From NCBI RefSeq assembly GCF_003590335.1, contig NZ_MIET01000055.1:1-64000 (forward strand): a stretch of DNA of 64,000 nucleotides, read 5' to 3'. Below are positions 16,286-26,091 of this stretch, piece by piece. The notes beneath the pieces are model-generated. The model was not told the origin of the DNA and did no database searches. It saw only the letters and a list, made by a program, of their open reading frames with translations. Each line of letters starts with the position of its first letter. The stretch's first letter is position 1. Both the position numbers and the translations under genes were made by a program. The DNA is from Pseudoalteromonas sp. MSK9-3. GTDB lineage: Bacteria > Pseudomonadota > Gammaproteobacteria > Enterobacterales > Alteromonadaceae.

Positions 16286-17638
16286 ATGTCTGTGCTCATT
16301 ATTGATGACAACCCTGAAGTACGTTTAAGTGCGGTCTATTTATTGGAAGATCACGGCTATTCGGTGCTTGAAGCCGACACCCCCGAGTGTGCAAAACAAC
16401 TGTTATCAGTAAAATCCATTCAGTTAATTCTGTTAGATATGAATTTTAGCCGAGATACCACTTCAGGTGAGGAAGGGTTAGCATTTTTACGTTGGCTGAG
16501 TATACATTACCCTGATAGAGCAGTGATATGTTTGACTGGCTGGTCGAGTGTAAACCTTGCTGTTGAAGCGATGCAATTGGGAGCGTGCGATTTCATAGAA
16601 AAGCCTTGGCAAAATGAAAGCTTATTGGCGTCGATTGTTGATCAGTTCAAACTGATGTCAAAACAAAAAGACAATGCGTCTAAGCCGGAGAGTGAGCCAC
16701 ATACTGATGCGCCGTATCAATGGCAAAGTCAATGTATGAAAGCCCTAGAACAGCAATTACAAAAAGTAGCATCTACCAATGCGACTATCTTGCTTACGGG
16801 CCCAAGTGGGGTTGGAAAAAGCCATATAGCGCAGTCGGTACATCAATTGTCAGCACGTCGGACAGGGCCTTGGGTGAGCGTAAATATGGGCTCATTAAGT
16901 AGCAGCCTGTTTGAAAGTGAAATGTTTGGCCACGTGAAGGGGGCGTTTACTGACGCTAAATCAGCGCGTGAAGGTCGCTTTGCCATGGCGCGACAAGGGA
17001 CGTTGTTCTTAGATGAAATTGGTACGTTGGACATATCGTTGCAAGCTAAGTTGCTGAGAGTACTTGAATCTGGAGAGTATGAGCAAGTGGGCAGCAGTGT
17101 GACCGAGCAAACGGATATTCGACTTATTTGTGCCAGTAATATTGATTTTGACCGAGCAATGGCGCAAGCAGCATTTAGGACTGACTTATTTTACCGTATT
17201 AATACGTTTAATTTCTCGGTGCCTCGTTTTTATGATCGACGAGATGATATCCTCCCATTTGCACAGTATATGTTAGCTGTCCATGCGCAGCGCTACGGGC
17301 TGCCCGTGAAATTATTGGCTGAGTGTGCGAAAACCAAATTACGGCATTACACTTGGCCTGGCAATGTGCGTGAAGTGAGTCATGTTATGGAACGCGCTTT
17401 GTTATTAAGTGAACAACCCGCAATTAAAGCCACAGATTGCCAACTGCGATTAGTCGACCCTCAACTAGAGCACACTGTAAACGAGGCGAAGACGTTAGCA
17501 GATATTGAAAAAAGCCATATCGTGTTCATCTTAAATCAGTGTGATGGTCATATTGGTGATGCGGCACAACGGTTAGGGCTCACTAAGTCGTCATTATATC
17601 GGCGTATTGAAAAGTATGGTCTTAAAGATCATGGCTAA
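16286..17638 (+). CDS. NtrC-family sigma-54 response regulator with GAFTDA loop
   Basis: The 450-aa protein has a receiver domain (residues 1-120; phospho-acceptor Asp51 in LILLDMNFSRD, Lys in EKPW). A sigma-54 activator AAA+ domain follows (Walker A GPSGVGKS at 172-179, Walker B LFLDEIG, arginine-finger region), then a Fis-type helix-turn-helix (GDAAQRLGLTKSSLYRRIEKYG). The sigma-54 contact loop reads GAFTDA (219-224) rather than GAFTGA. The kinase gene overlaps its stop by 8 nt. An RBS-burying hairpin precedes the start. It is a close paralogue of the regulator at 27362-28735. Target promoters in this window are not evident for this copy. Confidence 0.9.
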   Translation: MSVLIIDDNPEVRLSAVYLLEDHGYSVLEADTPECAKQLLSVKSIQLILLDMNFSRDTTSGEEGLAFLRWLSIHYPDRAVICLTGWSSVNLAVEAMQLGACDFIEKPWQNESLLASIVDQFKLMSKQKDNASKPESEPHTDAPYQWQSQCMKALEQQLQKVASTNATILLTGPSGVGKSHIAQSVHQLSARRTGPWVSVNMGSLSSSLFESEMFGHVKGAFTDAKSAREGRFAMARQGTLFLDEIGTLDISLQAKLLRVLESGEYEQVGSSVTEQTDIRLICASNIDFDRAMAQAAFRTDLFYRINTFNFSVPRFYDRRDDILPFAQYMLAVHAQRYGLPVKLLAECAKTKLRHYTWPGNVREVSHVMERALLLSEQPAIKATDCQLRLVDPQLEHTVNEAKTLADIEKSHIVFILNQCDGHIGDAAQRLGLTKSSLYRRIEKYGLKDHG

Positions 17639-18911
17639 TTTTGAGCAACGACAAGCCCGTTATATTGGCTTACTTAGCCTTGGCATACTCATTTTATTGA
17701 TGATCAGTTTATGGCAACTTGGTTTATCACCAGTTTGGCTGGTGGTGAGTTGTTTATTATTCGCTATCGTATTGTTGCTTGGGTACCGACGTCAAAAAAT
17801 ACAGCTGATGCAGGTATTGGCACGAGCCAACTGGCAACTAGAAGCGATTTTTGCAGAAGACTTTAATCAACAAATTAAGGCCCAGTATGAAAGCGGCGAG
17901 GTGGCGCTTTTTGAACAGCAGTTAGTAGCACTCAGTGAGCATTTACACCGTCATAAAAGCCGCTATAACAGTCAAATTTTTATTATCTATCAGTTGATAG
18001 ACAAACTCGATATGCCCGTAATGGTTTTTGATCAGGACCACTCGTTAAGCTATTCAAATAATGCGTTTGAGCATTTGTACCACCAACCTTGGCAAACGAT
18101 GAAAGGAGCGTCACTCGACACGTTACAATTAACTTGTAAAAATGACCTCTGGCAATTTACTAATCGTAATTTAGCGCGGCATTGGCAGTTACATAGTAGT
18201 GAATTTAAAGAGCGTGAAGGGCAATATGTACTATTAATTGCATCGAATATACGGCAACGGTTAAGAGAGAATGAATTGCAGGCATGGCAGCAGTTGATCA
18301 GAGTTATAAGTCATGAAATTAATAATTCTCTGACACCTGTTAGCTCATTGGCCCAAAGCTTAAGTGGTAAAATGACGGTACATAGAGACAGCCAAGCATT
18401 ACATGTTATAAAGCAGCGTTGCGAGCATTTACAGTCGTTTGTCGGACGATATGCTAAGGCAAGTGAACACTTGGAGGTGTCGCCAAGTGTGATAGCACTA
18501 CAGCCTGTTTTTGACCATGTTATGCAGCTTTTCCCAGAGCAACGCTTTAAACTAGACTGTCGGGCACCTCGGTGTATGGCAGATCAACAACTATTGCAGC
18601 AAGTTTTGATTAATGTGTGTAAAAATGCCATTGAATCTCAACAGCAGCCACACACTGATATAGTATTATCAAGTGCTTACTCTCAAGAAAAAGTGGTTAT
18701 TTCAATCCGTGACTATGGGGCTGGATTTGCGAACTTAGATAATGTTTTTACGCCATTTTATACTACAAAACATACGGGGCAAGGAATTGGCCTAACACTG
18801 AGCCGAAATATTATTGAACAACATAACGGTGAACTCTTATTAGAAAACACCGTACAAGGTGCGCGAGTAACGATTATATTACCCATACCAGTTGATAATA
18901 ATTCTCATTAG
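17631..18911 (+). CDS. Membrane sensor histidine kinase, partner of the NtrC-type regulator
   Basis: The 426-aa protein has two N-terminal membrane segments (about 10-30 and 34-52) with almost no periplasmic loop. A PAS-like domain follows (about 120-205, MPVMVFDQDHSLSYSNNAFE), then the H-box RVISHEINNSLTP (His228). The HATPase_c domain has an N-box (VCKNAIESQ), G1 DYGAGF and G2 TGQGIGLTLSRNI. Membrane-embedded or cytoplasmic sensing is inferred from the short loop. ATG at 17631 is chosen, overlapping the regulator stop by 8 nt and giving translational coupling; an upstream TTG frame is possible. It is paralogous to the kinase at 26092-27369, which uses the same 8-nt overlap. Confidence 0.88.
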   Translation: MANFEQRQARYIGLLSLGILILLMISLWQLGLSPVWLVVSCLLFAIVLLLGYRRQKIQLMQVLARANWQLEAIFAEDFNQQIKAQYESGEVALFEQQLVALSEHLHRHKSRYNSQIFIIYQLIDKLDMPVMVFDQDHSLSYSNNAFEHLYHQPWQTMKGASLDTLQLTCKNDLWQFTNRNLARHWQLHSSEFKEREGQYVLLIASNIRQRLRENELQAWQQLIRVISHEINNSLTPVSSLAQSLSGKMTVHRDSQALHVIKQRCEHLQSFVGRYAKASEHLEVSPSVIALQPVFDHVMQLFPEQRFKLDCRAPRCMADQQLLQQVLINVCKNAIESQQQPHTDIVLSSAYSQEKVVISIRDYGAGFANLDNVFTPFYTTKHTGQGIGLTLSRNIIEQHNGELLLENTVQGARVTIILPIPVDNNSH

Positions 18912-18940
18912 CATATAATGAAGTTGAAAAGGAGGTTAAT

Positions 18941-19186
18941 ATGTTAGTGATACTGTGTTTGTTAGCGTTATTATTAGTGGTAGCTGTTCTTATCAATGTG
19001 AAGGCAAGTAACACATTCAGCCGTTGGTTACATCGTGTTGGTGTGTGGTGTGCCGCATCCTTATTGGCATCCGCTATGTATTATGCAGGCCTGAGCGCCT
19101 TACTTGCTATGTGTGTGTTAATTATTTCTGCAGGCATATTGAGTTTGTTTGTGTCGTTAGCGAATCCTGTTGCTAATCCAAGTTAA
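18941..19186 (+). CDS. Small membrane protein of unknown function
   Basis: The 81-aa protein has an excellent RBS (AAAGGAGG just before the start). It is almost entirely hydrophobic, with about three membrane segments (2-22, 32-50, 53-73) separated by a short basic stretch (SNTFSRWLHR). It begins 30 bp after the kinase stop and is probably cotranscribed with the two-component pair, so it could be an accessory of that system. No family recognised. Confidence 0.7.
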   Translation: MLVILCLLALLLVVAVLINVKASNTFSRWLHRVGVWCAASLLASAMYYAGLSALLAMCVLIISAGILSLFVSLANPVANPS

Positions 19187-19275
19187 TACCTAATCTATAT
19201 TAATGTTCATGATACACCGAGAAAAGTAGGCAAAGTTTGCAATACTAAACATAAGATGCCTTTTGCGGATGAGTT

Positions 19276-22126
19276 ATGTTGCGATTGCTAGCTGGACTAT
19301 ATGTGTGTTGTTGTTCATGGTTGTGTTGGGGAGCACCGCATTGGGAAACCATACAGACCGAACACTTCAATGTGCATTACACCAAAGGACATCAAGCGTG
19401 GGCGCAGGCCGCAGCGCAAGAGTTAGAAATTGTTCGTGATATTGTTTTAGTACAGCAGAATCGTAGTTTACCCAGCGTTGCAGATGTCGTGGTATTTGAC
19501 CCATATCATGGTGCCAATGGGTTTGCTTTACCCAGTACAGACAACCCGCTGATGGCGCTTTTTACCACTCCTCCTCAATCTGATACGGTTATTTCCAATC
19601 ACCACAGCTGGTTACAGTTACTGATACTGCATGAATATGTCCATTTGGTGCACCTATCCCAGCCAACACGTCATCGGTTTCGGCAATTAATACGAGATAT
19701 ATCAGATATCTATGATTTAACCTCTGCGATGATGCCGCGTTGGGTTGCTGAGGGGTACGCAACCTTATTAGAATCGAAAATAACAGGCCGTGGCCGGCTC
19801 TTTGATAATTATAGTGAAGCCATTATTAGGGAGTTTGCTCGTCAAGGTGCACTGCCAACGTATGCTCAGTTGAACGGAGGAGATAACCGCTACCTATCTG
19901 ACTCAATGGCATATTTACTCGGTGCACGATTTTTAGCATGGTTAGAATCAACGTATTCTGAGCAAAAGTTAGATGCGGTGTGGACCCGAATGCAAGCAGT
20001 TAAAAAGCGTGATTTTGAAGACGCTTTCCAAGGCATATTTAACCTTTCTGCGGCTGTTTTGTATCAGCGCTTTACGGCGGAATACACTTATCAAACTATG
20101 CAGGTTGCTGCGAAACGAGCTCCATTGAATGATACTCTGTGGACGACGACCAAATTTAGTGTACACAGTCCAGCATTGTCGCCAGATAAACGGTTATTAG
20201 CAGTCATTGAGCGCGATGCGCAAGGCCGCTCGCATTTGAATGTGTACTCGACGAGCGACAATGCCGAGGCAAAAAAAAAAGTTTGTCGCACAACAAAAAC
20301 AGCTGCTTGAAATAGACCCAAATGATATTGCTGACACTGTACCTGAAGTTTTCCCTAAAGAGCGGCTTTTTAGTCTTCCAGCGCGTGGTCAAAGAGGGGT
20401 CCGTTACCCGCATTGGCAGGGAAATGATACGCTTTTATTTGTTTCTTCAGTGCGAGATACAGCGCACGCGATGATCTTTTCGGGAGCGTTATTTAGCTGG
20501 TCTTTATCAACGGGTAAAATCACTCAGCTAACTGAAAATGCCCGAATTAGGCGCTTTACCTTAAGCCAAAGAGCCCAGAAAATTTATGCTGAACAAGTAC
20601 AGTTTGGTTACTCTCAGTTAGTTGAGATCACCCTCGGAACGAATCATGTTAAGGCCATTACACACAGAGAGTTAGGTACAGTTTACGATCACCCTGTACT
20701 CAACCGCTCTGATGACAAGCTAGCTTATTTACGGGTGAAGGCAAACAGTAATTGGCAGCTGGTTGTGCGTGATTTGGTCGATGGTTTAGAGACGTTGATC
20801 CCTATGCCACAAGGGTATCAGTATTTAGCACAACCTCAGTGGGATATGGCTGGTCGCTCCATCACTTTTGTTGCGGGGCGGGCGGGGTTGCTTGATATTT
20901 ACCGTTATGATTTTGAGTTACACACATTATATAAACTGACCGATGGGCAGTATGTATTTACATATCCACTTTATCTAAGCAAAGAGCGCTTACTGTTTTT
21001 AGCAAAAACGGCTCAAGGCACACAACTACGCGTTTTTAATATTGGCAATACACCTGAGGTGAATGCGATTAGCCGCTTTACACCTATGCCGCGAGCCTCA
21101 TCCACTGGCGTACTATTACCTAAAGCTGAGCGCCATCATACGCCATTGCCGAGCCAGCCTTATGATATATGGCGACAGTCAACATCACTGGCAGTAGGTG
21201 GGCAATATCACAGTATAGGGCGTTCATTGTTGCATGTGGGTATTACCGGGTCTGATTTATTAGATTTACTGAGTTGGCAGGTTGGTGTGACGCAAGACCT
21301 TGCGGGTGATGCATTATCGGGTCGATTTTCTGACTTACGTTATGTTGGCCAATATGCCAATTGGCACGCTAAAGTATTTGATACACGTTTTTCTGCACCG
21401 AACCGATCGCAGCATCATGGTAAACACAGTCAGAGACGGCGTGGCATTTTTTTGCAAGCTGGCACGAGTTATCAGGCAGAACATTGGCGACTAGATACCC
21501 ATTTTGCTGGCCAATTGGGTGATGAGCGTACTGACGTTGAGCGAGATGATCTGCGTTGGTCACGGTTTGCTCTGTCACACCGGTGGTTTGAAGACCGACA
21601 GAGCGTGGCATTTGGCAGTCACATGTCATGGCATTGGTTACAGGGTAAAAGCGGCGAGCAATCATGGCAAGGCTATGACCTCTCAGCACGGCTATTTGGC
21701 CGTGTGGATACTTTCCCTTGGTATATTTCAGGTAAATATCAGCAAAGACACAATGTGTTTATGGCGTTAGGGGGATTGGAGTCACCTATCGCAGACAATA
21801 ATAGCCATGTGAATACGCTGTTTATCCCTGAGCTTAGTATGGCGGGTCTTCGCGGATCACATTACCAACAGTTTGGTGGTGGGGTTACTTGGCGCGCGAA
21901 TAGGCCGTGGCTTTATTATCATCAATATCATTTAGACAGACAACTTATTGGCCATAGTTATGGATTACGCTTATCAACGAAGATAGAAAAAGGCAGTTGG
22001 CTTGGTAAGTTTGCCCCTGCTGGCGTGAGCAATTTACGTGTTGATATGGGGTTAAGCCGACTATCTGGCACATCGCTTAATGATGAAAATAGTGCGTGGT
22101 TAGGTATTTGGTATGACTTACGGTAG
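19276..22126 (+). pseudogene. Frameshifted metalloprotease / propeller / outer-membrane barrel gene
   Basis: Two overlapping frames (19276-20310 and 20240-22126) are halves of one ~949-aa protein. The first has a short signal peptide (cleavage near WGA, residue 20) and a zinc metalloprotease domain with HEYVH (119-123) followed by WVAEGYATLLES, an MA-clan gluzincin layout. The second begins mid-propeller with TolB/WD-like blades (SPALSPDKRLLAVIE in frame 1, DHPVLNRSDDKLAYL in frame 2) and ends in a beta-barrel-like region (SARLFGRVDTFPWYISGKYQ). The break is at ten A (20271-20280); nine A would join the frames. It may be a real lesion, transcriptional slippage that yields some full-length protein, or a homopolymer error in the assembly. 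Confidence 0.75.
20271..20280 (+). other. A10 homopolymer at the frame junction
   Basis: Ten consecutive A residues in a coding context where removing one restores a single reading frame. A runs of nine or more are known substrates for RNA-polymerase slippage in bacteria, and are also the commonest site of sequencing error. Confidence 0.8.
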
Positions 22127-22133
22127 CCCTGAT

Positions 22134-22163
22134 AAAAGGGCAGCCTTCGAGTGAGGCCGCCCT
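22134..22163 (-). terminator. Intrinsic terminator of the secreted serine protease gene
   Basis: On the minus strand AGGGCGGCCT and AAGGCTGCCCT pair (one mismatch) and are followed by TTTTAT. It lies 37 bp beyond the protease stop. Confidence 0.65.
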
Positions 22164-22199
22164 AAGTCTTCATTTAACTTGGAGGTAGAAATAGGTTAA

Positions 22200-23975
22200 T
22201 TAATTAGTATAGTCGGCTTTTAAAGACACACCACTAAATGTTCTATAAGCTCTTAACATCACATGATATCGACCAGCACCTTGGTTGACCGTACATGTTT
22301 CACTATTGCCATTTCTATACGGACGACATGCATAATTAGATGTGGTTGGTTTTTGATCTTTTCTTACATACAGATCAGCATCACCCGTTCCGCCAGAGAT
22401 CACAAAGTTGATGTTCGAGGCGCCAGCAGGGACGTCGATATAGTAAAAGGTTTCTGAACGATAACTGCCCTGTAAACTTGTTTTTGCAACCCCTTTTTGT
22501 AGCTGAGCGGGGTCTGTACCATCATTTACAGATATAGATTTGCTGGTGGTTGCCTGATTGCCTGCTGAGTCTGTCACAGTCAAAGAGACAGTGTAGTCGC
22601 CAATAGCTTGATAGGCATGTGTTGAGTTAACACCAAAGCCATTGTTACTACTATCACCAAACTGCCATTCATATTGGCTAATTGAACCATTCGGTGTGCT
22701 TGATGCCGCACCATCAAATGTGCAATTGAGCGCTGAGCAGTTAAAGGAGAAGCTTGCTGTTGGCAACCTGTCGCCTGGTCCATTATCACCAACGGGCACT
22801 TGGTTGTTGAAATGGCTGGCTACTTGTGGCCAAATTCGACTGATCTTTGCACCTTTATTGGTACATCCACCTAAATGATGTAATGCGATTACATTATTTG
22901 TCGCGGCTGCTAATACTGGAGAACCTGATGAACCACCAATGGTGTCACAGTAGTATCCTAAATCAGTACCTGTGCCACGGCCGTTGGCATTTGGTTCATT
23001 GACTTGGCATAGACTATTGCTATCTTGATCTGATTCAATTGACAGCTCTTTAGGGTTACCCGAACCATGCTGTGGAATATAAATACGTTCACCTTGTGTG
23101 GCGTCGCGCGTATCTAATCCGAAGTAACCAAATGGTGCCGCTTTTGCGAAATCGTTAATTGAAAATAAGGTGTAATCTAATGTGTAGTCAGTTTTGAAAA
23201 AGTCTTTACCGGTCACTTTAACGACGGTTTCTTTGGTTGAGCCATTACAGCTGGTATTTTGATAGTTAAACCAAACTTCAGTCGAGGCAAGCTCCGCAGC
23301 CGACTCGACACAGTGATTATTGGTAAACATATTATTATCTGCACCAACACGCCACCCGGTACATAGGCTACGACCGCCAATCACGAGGCGAGCAACGGGG
23401 CGACTACGTTCAAATTCTACAGGGTGAGAGTTTGCCCAACATTGTACATCTTTACGTTCATTAACACCGCATGTTGATTGAGTGCCTGTATCCGGCCCGC
23501 CTAATATACTGACCTCATTCTCTGTACCATAGTAGTAATGATCTATGGTCGGCGCTTGCTTACTCGTACCTGCTGTATATTCAACGACCACAGTATCACT
23601 AGAAATAGACATGGCGGAGAATGAACTCACGCCATTATCGCCCGCTTCGGTATCTAGTGTGGCTTTATTCATATCCGCGAGCGTGTATTCATAGCGTTCG
23701 CTACTGTCGAGGTTTCTCACGATGAGTTTACCACCGCCTTTAAGATCGAGATCTTTGAAATGCAGTTTGATGTAACTTGCATCAGGGTGAGAGATGGTTT
23801 GCTTAAATGACCCTGCCTTTGTTGTAAGCACAATATTGGTTTCGGCTTTCGCACCAATAATGGCTTCGCTTGTTTTGTTGGTATATTTAAGCATTTGCGC
23901 TTCAGTGAGCGGCGCCTGTGCCATTGCAGTTAGTGATACTGAGCCTATTAAGGGGAGTAAGTAACGCACTTTCAT
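22200..23975 (-). CDS. Secreted trypsin-like serine protease with PKD and PPC domains
   Basis: The 591-aa preproprotein has a signal peptide (cleavage near AMA-QA, residues 17-19) and a ~150-residue propeptide-like region. The chymotrypsin-fold domain has His221 (TNNHC), Asp267 (TLDYTL) and Ser350 (IGGSSGSP). Many Cys in the catalytic domain imply several disulfides. A PKD domain (about 405-485, YEWQFGDSSNNGFG then HAYQAIGDYTVSLTVTD) and a C-terminal PPC domain (about 500-590, YYIDVPAGASNINFVISGG, DADLYVR) follow. The catalytic region resembles lysyl endopeptidases. PPC domains are usually removed after secretion. AAGGAAATT precedes the start. Likely a degradative exoenzyme. Confidence 0.9.
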   Translation of the reverse strand: MKVRYLLPLIGSVSLTAMAQAPLTEAQMLKYTNKTSEAIIGAKAETNIVLTTKAGSFKQTISHPDASYIKLHFKDLDLKGGGKLIVRNLDSSERYEYTLADMNKATLDTEAGDNGVSSFSAMSISSDTVVVEYTAGTSKQAPTIDHYYYGTENEVSILGGPDTGTQSTCGVNERKDVQCWANSHPVEFERSRPVARLVIGGRSLCTGWRVGADNNMFTNNHCVESAAELASTEVWFNYQNTSCNGSTKETVVKVTGKDFFKTDYTLDYTLFSINDFAKAAPFGYFGLDTRDATQGERIYIPQHGSGNPKELSIESDQDSNSLCQVNEPNANGRGTGTDLGYYCDTIGGSSGSPVLAAATNNVIALHHLGGCTNKGAKISRIWPQVASHFNNQVPVGDNGPGDRLPTASFSFNCSALNCTFDGAASSTPNGSISQYEWQFGDSSNNGFGVNSTHAYQAIGDYTVSLTVTDSAGNQATTSKSISVNDGTDPAQLQKGVAKTSLQGSYRSETFYYIDVPAGASNINFVISGGTGDADLYVRKDQKPTTSNYACRPYRNGNSETCTVNQGAGRYHVMLRAYRTFSGVSLKADYTN

Positions 23976-24076
23976 TTTAATTTCCTTTACATGTAGTTGT
24001 CGTTTGTCGAAAATTCGAACACAACCAACATAGTTATTAAAATGTTAACTGTAAAGTGCTTTTGTTTACTTTGCGG

Positions 24077-25231
24077 TTACTTTTTGTGTGTTATTTGCTC
24101 TAAAGTTGACAGTTTAGCTTGGTAAATACCTAATTTCTTTTGGTCTTCGGCTTTACTGAGCGCTTTAGATAAATATGCTTTTGATTGTACTAATTCGTTT
24201 TTAAGGTAATAAAGTTTTGCTAACTCAAAGTAAGGCTCTGGTAAATAAGAGTATTCGTTAGAGAGCTCACTGAGCAGCTTTTCTGCCTTGGTGTACTGCT
24301 TTTTATGAATCGCTTTTTGTGCAATAGAAATAATATCAAACGGGGTTTTAGCTATCTGATTAGTCATATTTTCCAGCTTAGTTACCAGCGTATAGTTACT
24401 ATTTTCTTGTGCTAAAGCAGCGTAGCTAGTCAGTAAATTAGTACTTACTAAATTATGTGTTAAAGCAAACTCAAAGAGTTGTTTTGCTGTCTCTGAGTCG
24501 CCTGCTCTACGGTGTAAGATAGCGGCTATATTAATTAGTTCAGGATCATCTTTTATATTTTTAAATGCTTGAATTATATATGAATAGCTCTCATTGAAAC
24601 GTTTGTTTAAGAGTGCGTCAGCAGCATGGTTAGCGTAAAATTTTGCTGTGAGATCATTAACTGTTGCGGTATCTACGAAGTAAATATCTTGCGCTGGAAA
24701 ATAATCAATCACTGTGCCGGGACGGATAGCACTGATCCAACCTTCTTCCTTTTCAGTAGGAGCCAGTAGCTTGGTGTTGAAATGGTTCGAAATAAGTAAA
24801 GTTTGACCCGACATTTTATAGACTGGTATGGAGGCGACTTCTCTAAAGCTTGTTTCTATGCCAATTAAGTTGGCGTAAGCCTGCGTTAATATAGCGAGGC
24901 TAATACAGTTACCTTGATCTTGGTTAAGGGTTTGTGTTGCTGATAAGGTCGCGCCATCATATGAAAAGCTATTGAGCTTACTTTCTAAGTACGCAGATAT
25001 GACACGATCTTGTCGCACCCCTTGTTTAAGGGCGTTTTGGTGATAAGCAAAAAACTTATTTTGCTCGGTCACAGGAAGATTAAAGATGTCTTTGACTTGT
25101 GGAGTGGGCTGAGAATTAAACAAAGTATGATTAAATAGCGAGACTGGATCTATAGGGACTGTGGGGATTTTCTTTGTCGTTGTACAGCCAGAAAGAAAAG
25201 CTAACCCCATGATAAATAGTATCTGTTTCAT
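24077..25231 (-). CDS. TPR lipoprotein with transglutaminase-like N-terminal domain
   Basis: The 384-aa protein starts with a lipoprotein signal (MKQILFIMGLAFLSGC, lipid-modified Cys16). Residues ~100-190 contain NQDQGNCISLAILTQAYANLIG, resembling the Cys nucleophile region of transglutaminase-like proteins, though a full Cys-His-Asp triad is not certain. Several TPR-like helical repeats follow (ALLNKRFNESYSYIIQAFK, LFEFALTHNLVSTNLLTSYA, PEPYFELAKLYYLKNELVQS). Envelope location at the inner or outer membrane is likely. The start at 25231 gives the lipobox an ideal position; the longer frame from 25252 adds seven residues ahead of it. Confidence 0.75.
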   Translation of the reverse strand: MKQILFIMGLAFLSGCTTTKKIPTVPIDPVSLFNHTLFNSQPTPQVKDIFNLPVTEQNKFFAYHQNALKQGVRQDRVISAYLESKLNSFSYDGATLSATQTLNQDQGNCISLAILTQAYANLIGIETSFREVASIPVYKMSGQTLLISNHFNTKLLAPTEKEEGWISAIRPGTVIDYFPAQDIYFVDTATVNDLTAKFYANHAADALLNKRFNESYSYIIQAFKNIKDDPELINIAAILHRRAGDSETAKQLFEFALTHNLVSTNLLTSYAALAQENSNYTLVTKLENMTNQIAKTPFDIISIAQKAIHKKQYTKAEKLLSELSNEYSYLPEPYFELAKLYYLKNELVQSKAYLSKALSKAEDQKKLGIYQAKLSTLEQITHKK

Positions 25232-25467
25232 TTTATTATTCCCATCACACATGTGCTTATCAATTTATCGCGTTCTATAGATCTCGGCAAGTGTAATGGT
25301 TTCTTTGCGTCTCATTAATTGTTTTTTATTGCTTTTATTGCAATGTGCCACTGTGTGATTAAAATGCACATCTTCAATTTATTTTCACAACTGTTTGTTT
25401 TACAAGTTTTGTTTTTAAATTACGTCGCGTTTACCTATTTACAAAAAAGTAACTGGAGTGTGTTGCA

Positions 25468-26082
25468 TTGGCCATCTATTTGCCTATTCTTTCATCGTTG
25501 ATATTAATGTTTAGCTTTTTGCCGCTGGTCAAAAAAATCCGCAAAAATCGCAGTGTGTCGGGGTTATCCTTGTTGATGATGAGTTTTGGGGTGGCACAAA
25601 GCAGCTATTTTATCGCTTATAACGTGTTTTTTGATAGGTTATTTATGATGTTGCCATTTTTGGTGACCGGCATGTTAAGTTCACTGATATTGTATTATTT
25701 TGTTCGTTATAACGCTTGCTCACAGCAGCGCCGACAGTTAGCGATGATGCTAGGCTTATCCGTGTTACCGTTTTTTTTGTTATTAAGTCCGTTGGTGGCT
25801 GCTGCAGAGTTATTTACGTGGTTGACATTTGTTGGTTTGATCATGAGTTCACTTCGGGTGATGCCTCAGACTTATAAAACCATAAAAAGCAAAGATGTCG
25901 CAAACCTCAGTGTCGGTTACTTTAGTTTGCAGTTTTTAGCTGGGGTGGTCGGTTTATCAGCAGAGCTGAATATGGCGCAGGTCAGTGTGGCACATTTGAT
26001 GACTTTTGTGATGATTTTATTGACTAATGCAGCTCAAATGGGATGCATTTCATATTATCGTCGCCGCCCTGCTGTGGCATAA
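25468..26082 (+). CDS. PQ-loop (MtN3/SWEET-like) membrane protein
   Basis: The 204-aa protein has about seven hydrophobic segments arranged as two three-helix units. Each has a PQ-loop-like motif: FLPLVKKIRKNRSVSGLSLL near residues 17-36 and VMPQTYKTIKSKDVANLSVG near 130-150. This is the layout of SWEET/PQ-loop small-solute carriers. The start is TTG at 25468, nine bp after GGAG; no ATG start fits better. Substrate unknown. It converges with the kinase gene whose stop is 9 bp away. Confidence 0.75.
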   Translation: MAIYLPILSSLILMFSFLPLVKKIRKNRSVSGLSLLMMSFGVAQSSYFIAYNVFFDRLFMMLPFLVTGMLSSLILYYFVRYNACSQQRRQLAMMLGLSVLPFFLLLSPLVAAAELFTWLTFVGLIMSSLRVMPQTYKTIKSKDVANLSVGYFSLQFLAGVVGLSAELNMAQVSVAHLMTFVMILLTNAAQMGCISYYRRRPAVA

Positions 26083-26091
26083 GTGCGGCCT

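Noticed and set aside
19236..19252. Sigma-54 promoter before the protease gene (TAGGCAAAGTTTGCAA)
   Set aside because: The GG to GC distance is eight bases rather than the required ten.
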